A DNA stretch of 64,000 nt from contig JANQTJ010000046.1 in the NCBI GenBank assembly GCA_030731745.1, positions 1 to 64,000 on the forward strand. The letters run 5' to 3'. Shown here one piece after another: positions 11,658 to 19,119 of the stretch. Origin of the DNA: Flaviramulus sp. GTDB lineage: Bacteria > Bacteroidota > Bacteroidia > Flavobacteriales > Flavobacteriaceae. Within the stretch, counting starts at the first letter, position 1, and every line of letters starts with the position of its first letter. The position numbers and the translations under genes are program-made. The notes beneath the pieces were generated by a model. The model did not search any database and had not been told where the DNA came from. It was given only the letters and a program-made list of their open reading frames with translations.

Positions 11658-12064
11658 GAGTAACAGTTAGTAGAAAAGCGCATTTTAATGCAGCGCATAG
11701 ACTTTACAGAAAAGATTGGGATTTTGAGAAAAACCAAGAAATCTTCGGGAAATGTAATAATCCTAATTTTCATGGGCACAATTATGAACTCATAGTAAAT
11801 GTAACTGGAGAAATTGATAAAGAAACTGGTTATGTAATTGATATGAAAGTTTTAAAAGATATTATTAAAAGCGAAGTTGAAGATGCTTTTGATCATAAAA
11901 ATTTGAATATTGAAGTACCAGAATTTAAAGAACTTAATCCAACTGCAGAAAATATTGCAGTTGTGATTTACGATAAAATGAAATCAAAATTAAATTCTAA
12001 TTTTGAGCTTGAGGTTGTTCTATATGAAACTCCAAGGAATTTTGTAACCTACAAAGGGAATTAA
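11654..12064 (+). CDS. queD: 6-carboxytetrahydropterin synthase / 6-pyruvoyl-tetrahydropterin synthase family (QueD)
   Basis: Zinc enzyme of the PTPS/QueD family that makes 6-carboxy-tetrahydropterin on the way to queuosine. The 136-residue sequence shows the zinc His residues in AHFNAAHR and FHGHNYEL, the catalytic Cys in FGKCNNPNFHGH, and the FDHKNLN motif. Length is normal. It overlaps idi by 4 bases and manA follows after 1 base. QueD versus PTPS cannot be decided fully from motifs, but QueD is the usual bacterial role. Confidence 0.88.
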   Translation: MRVTVSRKAHFNAAHRLYRKDWDFEKNQEIFGKCNNPNFHGHNYELIVNVTGEIDKETGYVIDMKVLKDIIKSEVEDAFDHKNLNIEVPEFKELNPTAENIAVVIYDKMKSKLNSNFELEVVLYETPRNFVTYKGN

Positions 12065-12065
12065 C

Positions 12066-13031
12066 ATGAATTTATATCCATTAAAATTCAACCCTATTTT
12101 GAAAGATAAAATTTGGGGTGGCCAAAAATTGAAAAATCTGTTAAATAAACTAAACAACTTACCTAATGTTGGAGAAAGTTGGGAGATTAGTGATGTTGAA
12201 GGCGATACATCTATAGTTTCTAATGGTGTCTTAAAAGGACAATCTTTAAAACAAATTTTAGAAACGTACAAAGCTGATTTAATAGGACTTCAAAATTATA
12301 GAATATTCAAAAATAAGTTCCCTTTACTAATCAAGTTTATTGATGCTAAAGAAGATTTATCAATTCAATTACATCCAAATGACGAATTAGCAGCAAAACG
12401 GCATAACTCTTTTGGTAAAACCGAAATGTGGTATGTAATGCAAGCCGATGATGATGCTAATTTGATAGTTGGCTTTAACCAAGAAATCACACCTGAAAAA
12501 TATTTAAGCCATCTTGAAAATAAAACGCTTACAGAAATTTTAAATTTTGATAAAGTTAAAACTGGCGACACTTATTTTATTGAAGTTGGAAGAGTGCACG
12601 CTATAGGAGCGGGGGTTATGTTGGCAGAGATTCAACAGACAAGTGATATTACCTATCGTGTTTATGACTGGGATCGTGTTGATGATAATGGTAATGAAAG
12701 AGAATTGCATAATGATTTGGCTATTGATGCATTTGATTTTAATATGCCAGATAATTTTAGAGTAAATTATTCTAAAACAAAAAATGAGTCTAACCAAATG
12801 GTTAGTTGTCCTTATTTTACAACGAGTTACTTAGAAGTTTCAGAAACCTTAAAAAAGGAAAATAATCAAGATTCTTTTTTAATTTACATTTGTGTAGATG
12901 GTGATGCTGAAATAGATGTAGATGGGAATATTGAGCACATTAAGAAAGGTGAAACCATATTATTACCAGCAGCTATTAAAGAATATCAAATTACTTCTAA
13001 AAAAGCAACACTATTAGAAGTATATGTTTAA
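12066..13031 (+). CDS. manA: mannose-6-phosphate isomerase, class I
   Basis: Interconverts mannose 6-phosphate and fructose 6-phosphate, feeding mannose into glycolysis or GDP-mannose synthesis. The 321-residue cupin protein starts YPLKFNPILKDKIWGGQKL, the short class I form, with zinc ligands in IQLHPND and FIEVGRVHAIG and the family segment EIQQTSDITYRVYDWDR. It is third in the idi-queD-manA cluster. Confidence 0.93.
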   Translation: MNLYPLKFNPILKDKIWGGQKLKNLLNKLNNLPNVGESWEISDVEGDTSIVSNGVLKGQSLKQILETYKADLIGLQNYRIFKNKFPLLIKFIDAKEDLSIQLHPNDELAAKRHNSFGKTEMWYVMQADDDANLIVGFNQEITPEKYLSHLENKTLTEILNFDKVKTGDTYFIEVGRVHAIGAGVMLAEIQQTSDITYRVYDWDRVDDNGNERELHNDLAIDAFDFNMPDNFRVNYSKTKNESNQMVSCPYFTTSYLEVSETLKKENNQDSFLIYICVDGDAEIDVDGNIEHIKKGETILLPAAIKEYQITSKKATLLEVYV

Positions 13032-13058
13032 TTTTGTATAAATTTTAAAACACAAAAA

Positions 13059-13328
13059 ATGGCAAATGTTAAAAACCTAAAGAAAGATATTAATTACGTT
13101 TTAGGTGATATTATAGAAGCAGTATATGTTTGGGAATACGCAAACATAGACAAAGACACTAAAGCTAGTGAAGCTATCATTGATGAAGCAATAAACACTT
13201 TTGATGAATTAATAACTAAGGTAAATGCTAAAAATGTTGATAATGCAAAATCACATTTTAAAGCTATAAATCAAGAGTTAGAGACTAAAGGAAGAGATTT
13301 AATTGAAAAAATTAATAAACTAGTATAA
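13059..13328 (+). CDS. conserved flavobacterial small protein, function unknown
   Basis: An 89-residue, all-helical, Lys- and Glu-rich protein with no signal peptide or membrane segment. ATG at 13059 follows an A-rich leader (CACAAAAA) 27 bases after manA, so it may be the last gene of that transcript. Codon use and helical periodicity look genuinely coding. I recognise no catalytic motif; it resembles small flavobacterial hypotheticals only in general character. Confidence 0.72.
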   Translation: MANVKNLKKDINYVLGDIIEAVYVWEYANIDKDTKASEAIIDEAINTFDELITKVNAKNVDNAKSHFKAINQELETKGRDLIEKINKLV

Positions 13329-13345
13329 AATTTTTACCGGACTAC

Positions 13346-13375
13346 TTGCATATAATAATTTTGCGATTATATTTG
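13346..13375 (+). promoter_or_regulatory. promoter of tRNA-Thr
   Basis: TTG (13346-13348) and TATATTTG (13368-13375) are separated by 19 bases, a textbook Bacteroidota sigma-A promoter. The tRNA begins 14 bases after the -7 box. Confidence 0.8.
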
Positions 13376-13389
13376 CAACCGGAAAAAAT

Positions 13390-13463
13390 GCCGATGTAGC
13401 TCAGCTGGCTAGAGCAGCTGATTTGTAATCAGCAGGTCGTGGGTTCGAGTCCCTCCATCGGCT
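13390..13463 (+). tRNA. tRNA-Thr (anticodon TGT)
   Basis: A complete 74-base cloverleaf. Acceptor GCCGATG (13390-13396) pairs with CATCGGC (13456-13462) and T73 follows. The anticodon stem GCTGA/TCAGC encloses TTTGTAA with TGT at 13424-13426. The T arm contains GGTTCGAGTCC. CCA is not encoded. Confidence 0.97.
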
Positions 13464-13468
13464 CAAAA

Positions 13469-13498
13469 AAAAAGCCTCTTCGAATGAAGAGGCTTTTT
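13469..13498 (+). terminator. terminator after tRNA-Thr (bidirectional)
   Basis: The stem AAAGCCTCTTC (13471-13481) pairs with GAAGAGGCTTT (13486-13496). It is flanked by A bases on the left and T bases on the right, so it can end the tRNA transcript and the minus-strand gene that stops at 13518. Confidence 0.9.
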
Positions 13499-13517
13499 GC
13501 AATATTAGTTTTAAATT

Positions 13518-14216
13518 CTATTTTTCGTTTTCTTTTATTTTTTTTACGAATGCTTCTAATTCTTTTCCATACTTAGAAGATTTAACATGAGGTGATAGAG
13601 AATTATTAATGGTGTCTAAATATTTGATTTGTGCATTATATAATTCACTAAGTGCTAAGTAAGGTGCTACTTCACTGTTTCTATTATTAAGTGCAAAATT
13701 AACAGTGTATAAATATTTTCTTTTTATGTTATTGTCTGACTCTTTATTAATAGCTTCTAGTTTAGCAGTATCACCATCCTTTTGAGCGTCAAATGATTCC
13801 TTAATTAAGTCAAGGTATCTATTATTTATTTTAGAAATCATAGATTTATAATCGTTTAATATTTTTTGTTGTTTTGAGCCTTTAATTTCGGCATCAAAAA
13901 CAAAGTTTTTAAGTGTTGTGTTAATTTCTGTAACCCCTTTATCAGCAAAAAAGGTTAATCTGTCTTTTTCGGCACTATGCTTATCTAAATCTAAAAAGAA
14001 AATTTGTGGAGAATCTATATCGCTGTATAATTCAAAACTTGAATTTCCATTAATAACTAATGAGTCTACAGTTATTATTGTAGTATCTTCTATCTTTTTA
14101 AGGTAAATAGTTCCTTTTTTTAATCCTTTAATATTTGCTTTTACAATTAAGTCTTTCTCTTTATTGCCACATGCAATTATTAAAAGGGCAACAGCTAAAA
14201 ACGATATTTTTCTCAT
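13518..14216 (-). CDS. lipoprotein with DUF4369-type domain
   Basis: A 232-residue exported protein with a lipoprotein signal ending IIACGNKEKD (Cys16). The N-terminal half (about 22-115) has the DUF4369 pattern LIVKANIKGLKKGTIYLKK..DTTIITVDSLVINGNSSF, the beta-rich domain that often precedes a thioredoxin domain in Bacteroidota. Here a charged helical region takes the place of the thioredoxin domain and there is no CxxC. It is probably periplasmic or on the outer membrane; its role is unknown. It is monocistronic, upstream of a 570-bp gap. Confidence 0.8.
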   Translation of the reverse strand: MRKISFLAVALLIIACGNKEKDLIVKANIKGLKKGTIYLKKIEDTTIITVDSLVINGNSSFELYSDIDSPQIFFLDLDKHSAEKDRLTFFADKGVTEINTTLKNFVFDAEIKGSKQQKILNDYKSMISKINNRYLDLIKESFDAQKDGDTAKLEAINKESDNNIKRKYLYTVNFALNNRNSEVAPYLALSELYNAQIKYLDTINNSLSPHVKSSKYGKELEAFVKKIKENEK

Positions 14217-14345
14217 GAATTTTATAATTTAAGAAGCGCAAATATCACATATTTAAATTTTAAATACTAATTGGTTATTAATAATTTTAAGTTGAAAATG
14301 TCAGCTATTGTTAAATAAATCATAAATAAAAATATGTAAATCAGT

Positions 14346-14361
14346 TTGGCATACCTATTGC
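14346..14361 (+). promoter_or_regulatory. sigma-54-type (-24/-12) promoter
   Basis: TTGGCATACCTATTGC matches the RpoN consensus TGGCAY-N5-TTGC with exact spacing: GG at 14348-14349 and GC at 14360-14361. The predicted start is near 14373. A hairpin terminator ends about 110 bases downstream, so it appears to drive one short transcript. I found no other comparably good -24/-12 site by eye. Confidence 0.6.
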
Positions 14362-14372
14362 TTTATTTAGAT

Positions 14373-14483
14373 TAATTACATTCACTATAAATGAGTTTAT
14401 TGAGTGGTTACTTTAAACTTTGAATTGTAATTTATTTTTGGTTAGTTAGTTAGAAAAAGCACCTAAATTTTAGGTGCTTTTTT
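14373..14483 (+). ncRNA. predicted ~110-nt small transcript behind the sigma-54-type promoter
   Basis: The interval runs from the predicted RpoN start to a strong terminator (14455-14483). It contains one tiny frame at 14391-14423, MSLLSGYFKL then TGA, preceded by ACTATAA, so it could be a leader-like micropeptide gene or a regulatory RNA. The triple repeat GGTTAGTTAGTTAG lies just before the hairpin. No known RNA family is recognised. Boundaries are inferred from promoter and terminator only. Confidence 0.45.
14455..14483 (+). terminator. terminator of the small transcript
   Basis: AAAAGCACCTA (14455-14465) pairs with TAGGTGCTTTT (14471-14481) around a 5-base loop and continues into T bases. 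No annotated plus-strand gene lies upstream for more than 850 bases apart from the tRNA, which has its own terminator, so it implies an otherwise hidden transcript. Confidence 0.85.
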
Positions 14484-14578
14484 CGTTATAACAGCTTACT
14501 GCAGTTTTGTTTTTAATCTTTTAAATATATTTTTAATCGATTTTTTACACTTTATCGGGTTAAAATGTTAAAATTAAG

Positions 14579-14610
14579 TGTATTTTATCGATTTATTATG
14601 TATTTTATCG
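14579..14610 (+). repeat. two direct copies of TGTATTTTATCG, 20-bp period
   Basis: TGTATTTTATCG occurs at 14579-14590 and 14599-14610, start to start exactly 20 bases. The same 12-mer is found once on the minus strand at 9395-9406. A 20-bp period, about two helical turns, is typical of binding sites on one DNA face. The element lies upstream of TATATTTG (14632-14639) and the predicted ncRNA at 14701. Confidence 0.45.
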
Positions 14611-14700
14611 TTTAGTAATATTTAATAATTATATATTTGAAGTGTACTAAATAACATACTTTTTAGTTCAATGGATTAATTAATTAATATTTGCATTATG

Positions 14701-14787
14701 TTGTTGGTCTGGAGACCCCAAATCTAACTCATAATATAAAAAAGCAAATTGAAAGAAAACCGAGTTTGAGGGAACTCGGTTTTTTTA
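14701..14787 (+). ncRNA. predicted small RNA, ~87 nt
   Basis: A short unit with a -7-like box AATATTTG at 14686-14693 (one mismatch to TAnnTTTG), a small hairpin GGTCT-GG-AGACC at 14706-14717, an A-rich single-stranded middle and a strong terminator at 14756-14786. It has no convincing ORF. A second possible -7 box, TATATTTG, lies at 14632-14639 and would give a longer form. No known RNA family is recognised; the unit is inferred from signals alone. Confidence 0.4.
14756..14786 (+). terminator. terminator of the 14701 RNA, shared with the alkB-like gene
   Basis: AAAACCGAGTT (14756-14766) pairs with AACTCGGTTTT (14773-14783), then TTT. Read on the minus strand it follows the stop codon of the dioxygenase gene (14785) directly, so it may serve both directions. 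Confidence 0.85.
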
Positions 14788-15378
14788 TACAATAATTCTA
14801 AATGTTAAATTTAAGCGTTCTCCTATAACTTTCTTTGTTTTTGGTATTTGATGCAGCCAGTTATGTTGTGTAGCGTCTTTCATTAATAATAAGCTGCCAT
14901 GTTGTAATGTTAGTTTTAATTTTTCGGCTTTATCATATTTATGTTTTAAATGGAATGATCTTTCAGCTCCAAACGAAACGGATGCTATAATAGGGTTTAT
15001 TCCTAATTCTTTTTCGTCATCAGCATGCCATCCATTACTATCTAAACCATATCTGTATAAATTTGCTAAACAACAGGTGAAATTAATTTGTAAGTTATGC
15101 TCTAAAATCTTTTTAATTTGTTCTAAACTGCCACTAAATTGGTTAGGTTGCATTTTAATGTTACTGTATGAGTATGTTTTATTATTGTCTGCGTAAAAAG
15201 CTGTTAACCTTGGTTGTAAATGTGTTTTTCCAAAAACGGTAATAGTGTCTTGTTTCCAGCTAATAGTTTCTAATAAATCATTAAAATAAGTGTCAGCAGT
15301 ATTTTTATCGAAAAAATTTGGATAATAAACAACATCCGCATCTTTCATTTTTAAATTTATAGGACTTCTAAAGAGCAT
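14785..15378 (-). CDS. AlkB-like 2-oxoglutarate/Fe(II)-dependent dioxygenase
   Basis: Predicted to remove alkyl lesions from nucleic acid bases by oxidative demethylation. The 197-residue product has the family core: PRLTAFYAD substrate-lid region, NLYRYGLDSNGWHADDE with the H-x-D iron ligands, ASVSFGAERSFHLKH, and the distal His and 2-oxoglutarate Arg in QHNWLHQIPKT..RLNLTFR. This is the compact AlkB/ALKBH2-3-like form. It is divergent from the dipeptidase gene, with 29 bases between starts. Confidence 0.9.
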   Translation of the reverse strand: MLFRSPINLKMKDADVVYYPNFFDKNTADTYFNDLLETISWKQDTITVFGKTHLQPRLTAFYADNNKTYSYSNIKMQPNQFSGSLEQIKKILEHNLQINFTCCLANLYRYGLDSNGWHADDEKELGINPIIASVSFGAERSFHLKHKYDKAEKLKLTLQHGSLLLMKDATQHNWLHQIPKTKKVIGERLNLTFRIIV

Positions 15379-15407
15379 ATTCTTTTATTTTCTAAATTAG
15401 CATAATT

Positions 15408-16076
15408 ATGATGAATAAGAAATATTTAATTATTGTTTTATTTGGCTTTATAAACACTTTTGCACAATTGCCAGAGGGTTTTGTTTATGTTAAAGATATT
15501 ATTCCGGATATAGATGTTGAGTTGCGTTACTATACTTCCAACAATTTTATAGGAATACCCATTGAAGGCTATAAAACAAATAATCTTATTTTAACCCTAG
15601 AAACTGCAATAGCTTTAAATTTAGTCCATAAAGCTTTAGAACAACAAAATTTGTGTTTAAGGGTTTATGATGGATTTAGACCACAAAGAGCTGTAAATCA
15701 TTTTGTTAAATGGTCTATAAATTTGAATGATACCTTAAATAAACACATTTTTTATCCTAATGTAAAAAAAAGGTTTTTATTTAGCGAAGGTTATATAGCT
15801 TCAAAATCTGGTCATAGTAGAGGTAGTACAGTCGATTTAACTATTATTGATGGTAATTCAGGTATTCCTTTAGATATGGGAAGTCCTTATGATTTATTTG
15901 GAGAAGAATCATGGATAGCTTATGAAGAAATTTCTAAAAAACAAAAAGCTAATAGGCAATTGTTACAAGAAATTATGTTGAAATATGGTTTTAGAAATTA
16001 CCCAAAGGAATGGTGGCATTTCACGTTAAGAGGAGAGCCATTTCCTGATACTTATTTTGATTTTTTAATAAAATGA
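15408..16076 (+). CDS. ddpX: D-alanyl-D-alanine dipeptidase (VanX/DdpX family), exported
   Basis: Zinc dipeptidase that splits D-Ala-D-Ala, a peptidoglycan precursor or turnover product. The 222-residue protein has an N-terminal signal (about 1-20, ending NTFAQ), VYDGFRPQRA, the zinc motif SGHSRGSTVDLT (SxHxxGxxxD) and the catalytic-Glu/zinc-His motif KEWWHFTL. The signal peptide implies a periplasmic role in cell-wall salvage rather than cytoplasmic glycopeptide resistance; no vanA/vanH genes are nearby. Two ATGs are adjacent; either could start. Confidence 0.9.
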   Translation: MMNKKYLIIVLFGFINTFAQLPEGFVYVKDIIPDIDVELRYYTSNNFIGIPIEGYKTNNLILTLETAIALNLVHKALEQQNLCLRVYDGFRPQRAVNHFVKWSINLNDTLNKHIFYPNVKKRFLFSEGYIASKSGHSRGSTVDLTIIDGNSGIPLDMGSPYDLFGEESWIAYEEISKKQKANRQLLQEIMLKYGFRNYPKEWWHFTLRGEPFPDTYFDFLIK

Positions 16077-16143
16077 TTTTTTATTTAGAATATATTTTAA
16101 TTATAACTGATATTGTTAATGCTCCATCCTAGTAAAACTATTT

Positions 16144-16171
16144 AACCATCAAAATTGATGGTTTTTTTTAT
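16144..16171 (+). terminator. terminator after the dipeptidase gene
   Basis: AACCATCAA (16144-16152) pairs with TTGATGGTT (16155-16163), followed by a run of T bases. Confidence 0.85.
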
Positions 16172-16229
16172 ATTTTGAAACCCTACCTGTTTTTTTTCGT
16201 TTTTAATATTGAATACTAACCACAACCAT

Positions 16230-16757
16230 ATGTCACAAGTACATTATGTTTTAATAAATCGTTGCAAGAAAGGTGATGAAAAAGCCATGATGCAGATTTA
16301 TGATTTGTATTGTGATGCGATGTACCAAATTGCATGTAGATATTTGAATTTTGAAGATGCCAAAGATGCCATGCAAGAAAGTTTTATTAAAGCATTTACA
16401 AAACTAGATAGTTTTAATCCTGCTTATACTTTCGGGTCTTGGTTAAAGCGAATTTTGATTAATCAATGTATAGATGAATTAAAAAAGAAACAAGTTGAAT
16501 TTGTTGAGAAAGACCTTATTAATTTAGAAATAGAGGATGAAAATGATTGGAGTTTTGAATCAGAAATCACTAAAGAGGAAATAGTTAAAGCAATTTCAAA
16601 ACTATCACATAAATACCAAATCGTTGTTCAACTTTATTTGATTGAAGGATTTGATCATATGGAAATTTCAGAGATTTTAGAAATTCCGATCAAAACATCT
16701 AGAACACATTTAAGACGTGGTAAATTAAAACTTCAAGAACTTTTAAAAACTTATTAA
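16230..16757 (+). CDS. ECF-type RNA polymerase sigma factor
   Basis: A 175-residue sigma-70 family factor of the extracytoplasmic-function group. Region 2 is in the N-terminal half (YQIACRYLNFEDAKDAMQES) and the region 4 helix-turn-helix is at the C terminus (MEISEILEIPIKTSRTHLRR). ATG at 16230 (MSQVHYVLIN) is preferred over an in-frame TTG at 16209 whose extra residues (NTNHNH) look unlike the family. The next gene starts 1 base after the stop and encodes a one-span membrane protein, the classical arrangement for an anti-sigma factor. The gene group 16230-19069 is probably one operon responding to an envelope signal. Confidence 0.92.
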   Translation: MSQVHYVLINRCKKGDEKAMMQIYDLYCDAMYQIACRYLNFEDAKDAMQESFIKAFTKLDSFNPAYTFGSWLKRILINQCIDELKKKQVEFVEKDLINLEIEDENDWSFESEITKEEIVKAISKLSHKYQIVVQLYLIEGFDHMEISEILEIPIKTSRTHLRRGKLKLQELLKTY

Positions 16758-16758
16758 A

Positions 16759-17301
16759 ATGAAAAAAGGTATAAGAGATTTATTTAATGAAGATGAAGTA
16801 ATTAAAAACAACTTACCCAAAAATCACAGACAAGAGTTTTACAATAAACTTAAAGCCTCAAGAAAACAAAATACAGCTAGGTTTGAGGTTAATTATCTGA
16901 TTAAAGTAGCCGCAATTGCCATTCTGTTTTTAGGTTTAACTTTTTTGATATTAAAACCCAAAGAAAAGGCATCAAATCAGATTGCTGATGAATCTAAAAT
17001 AGTGAATCAAATAGATGCCATTGAAAAGCAATATTTAGCAAACATTAATAAAGAATGGCAAAATTTTATAGCTATTGCAATGGATGAAAATTTAGTTAAA
17101 CGCTACAAACAAAAGTTAGATGAATTGAGTTCTGATTATCAAAATATTTCAATTCAGTTTAAAAAAGACAGTAATAATATAACCGTAATTGAGGCATTGG
17201 TTGAAAACCTGCAGACCCGCCTTCAATTACTCAAAGATATTCAAGAGCACATCAAATTAATAAATCAAAAAAACGAACAATATGAAACCATTACACTTTA
17301 A
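16759..17301 (+). CDS. probable membrane anti-sigma factor (one membrane span, coiled coil)
   Basis: A 180-residue protein with a basic cytoplasmic N-terminal region (1-45), one hydrophobic span at about 46-65 (YLIKVAAIAILFLGLTFLIL) and a periplasmic helical, Gln/Lys-rich coiled-coil tail. I see no recognised anti-sigma motif or zinc ligands; the role is inferred from its place 1 base after the ECF sigma gene and its topology. Its 3' end overlaps the next gene by 20 bases, which indicates translational coupling. Confidence 0.7.
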   Translation: MKKGIRDLFNEDEVIKNNLPKNHRQEFYNKLKASRKQNTARFEVNYLIKVAAIAILFLGLTFLILKPKEKASNQIADESKIVNQIDAIEKQYLANINKEWQNFIAIAMDENLVKRYKQKLDELSSDYQNISIQFKKDSNNITVIEALVENLQTRLQLLKDIQEHIKLINQKNEQYETITL

Positions 17302-18448
17302 AATTTGGATGCTGATGCTCATCACATCAGTATCCGTTTTAGCACAGAAAAAAGTCATTTTTTCTGAGAGCTTTACAGCAAACAATCTAATTACAGTTAT
17401 TCTAAATCTAGAAAACACTACGGTAGCTATAGAAAATTCAAAAGATGGAGAAGTGTATTTTGATTATGTCATTGAGTTTAGTAATTATTCAAAAAACGAT
17501 ATGCAAGCTTTTATTGATTCCATTAAAGTAGAGGCTGTAAAATTTGAAAATACCATAAAACTGGAAACTTCAAGTATATCTAATATATCCAAAATAGCTT
17601 ATCAACTCAATTCACCCTTTGGATTAACTTTAGATGATGGTGTTTTTAAATTCGGAAAAAGTAATGACTCTATTCATAGAAAATCTAAGGATAGTTTAAT
17701 TTCGGAAATAAGAGACGACGACATTAAAAATACATTTTTAAAAAATCTTAAATTATTAAATGATAAAGGCGAAAAAGAAGATATTGATTTTAGTAAAATT
17801 AAAATGTATAAGAGTAAGTTTTTAATAAAACTACCAGATTTTGTGAAAATTAAAATTACAGGAAGGCAAGCTCAAATTACATTTTTAGATAACATGACAG
17901 GTGAAATATCTTTAAACTTAAAAAAGGGATCTGTAAAAAGTCAACTTTTAAGCAATCGTTTCAGTAAATTTCAATTAGATCAAGCCGGTTTTGAATGTGA
18001 AGCTATTTCTGGTGGAGATTTTACTTTTATGAATGTAACTGATGGAAAGATTGGAGCGATAAAAAACACTGAAATTACTTCAGAATTTTCGAAAATAGAA
18101 ATAGGTGAAATACAGGATAGAGTAAGTATTACTGATTTTAATGGGGAATATTATTTTTATAACTGGTCTGAAGACTTTGGTAGGTTTGATTTCTTTTCAG
18201 AGTACTCCAAGTTATATTTGTTTTATCCGGAAAAACATGATTATAGCTTTAAAGTTATTGGTAATAATACGGTTAATCACTTTGATAATTTATCAGTCAC
18301 CATGTCTCCAACAAAAACAAAAAATAAATCAAATATGATGGAGCGTAAAGCAAAAGGTGTTGGTCATTTTTCTGGAGCAATTAATATGGATATGGTTAGA
18401 GGAATTCTTTATACATCAAACGATATTTTTATAAAATCAAAAAAATAA
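17282..18448 (+). CDS. exported repeat-rich protein, DUF4097/adhesin-like
   Basis: A 388-residue protein with an N-terminal signal peptide (about 1-21, ending SVLAQ). The body alternates short beta strands (for example VKIKITGRQAQITFLDN, EISLNLKKGSVKSQLLSN, KIGAIKNTEITSEFSKIEIG), a pattern typical of the DUF4097-like putative adhesin solenoid. It is presumably periplasmic or surface-exposed and may be the envelope target or sensor of the ECF sigma operon. It overlaps the preceding gene by 20 bases. The family assignment is by pattern only. Confidence 0.65.
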   Translation: MKPLHFKIWMLMLITSVSVLAQKKVIFSESFTANNLITVILNLENTTVAIENSKDGEVYFDYVIEFSNYSKNDMQAFIDSIKVEAVKFENTIKLETSSISNISKIAYQLNSPFGLTLDDGVFKFGKSNDSIHRKSKDSLISEIRDDDIKNTFLKNLKLLNDKGEKEDIDFSKIKMYKSKFLIKLPDFVKIKITGRQAQITFLDNMTGEISLNLKKGSVKSQLLSNRFSKFQLDQAGFECEAISGGDFTFMNVTDGKIGAIKNTEITSEFSKIEIGEIQDRVSITDFNGEYYFYNWSEDFGRFDFFSEYSKLYLFYPEKHDYSFKVIGNNTVNHFDNLSVTMSPTKTKNKSNMMERKAKGVGHFSGAINMDMVRGILYTSNDIFIKSKK

Positions 18449-18451
18449 ATT

Positions 18452-19069
18452 ATGAGAAACATGCTTATAATCGTTTTAGTTTTTATGAACTTGAGCAAGC
18501 TAAATGCGCAGCAAAGTAGGATTAAATTAGAAACTAGTTTTGGGTCTGAAAATAAAGAAATACAAGATATTTTAAGATTTCAGGATATTGAAACTATCAA
18601 GCTCAAATTTTATGGAGCAGGTTTAAAAAATAAAAATTATAGATTATTGGTTAAAGAATATACTAATGGTAACCTAGCCAAAGTTGATACGATAATGGAT
18701 ACTTCAAAATCTGAGTATTTTTCTTCAATAAATGACACCATTTTTGGTTTTAGATATTTTGTAAAAACTCAAATAGACAATACGATAAAAATGAAATTTT
18801 TATTTAATCATTTTTCAACTGAAAGAAATTATAATATTAGAAAAATAGAGGATAAATATGCACTTCATGATTTTTTAGATGCCAATGAAAATATGTCTAT
18901 TAATGAGGCTAAATCAAATGTCATATTGGGTTATTTTTTGCCATATACAGATATTGAAACGGGTTGGAAAAAGTATTGTGAAGTTTCAGCAAGCGAACAC
19001 AAACCTGAGGATTGGGGTAGCATTTTCAATATCCCAAACTATTATTTAATTGATATTATTTTTGAATAA
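18452..19069 (+). CDS. exported protein of unknown function, end of the ECF operon
   Basis: A 205-residue protein with a signal peptide (about 1-19, ending LNAQQ). Beyond that I see no recognisable domain; it is rich in charged beta-strand segments and ends hydrophobic (YYLIDIIFE). The start is 3 bases after the preceding stop, so it belongs to the ECF operon. The gene converges on the DEAD-box helicase gene. Confidence 0.6.
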   Translation: MRNMLIIVLVFMNLSKLNAQQSRIKLETSFGSENKEIQDILRFQDIETIKLKFYGAGLKNKNYRLLVKEYTNGNLAKVDTIMDTSKSEYFSSINDTIFGFRYFVKTQIDNTIKMKFLFNHFSTERNYNIRKIEDKYALHDFLDANENMSINEAKSNVILGYFLPYTDIETGWKKYCEVSASEHKPEDWGSIFNIPNYYLIDIIFE

Positions 19070-19119
19070 ATATTTAAATTAAAATAAAATGTCTTTTGTT
19101 CAATATACTTTGGGCTTTT

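Noticed and set aside
13390-14784. Genomic island integrated at tRNA-Thr
   Set aside because: No integrase, no repeat of the tRNA 3' end nearby, and neighbouring genes are ordinary chromosomal ones.
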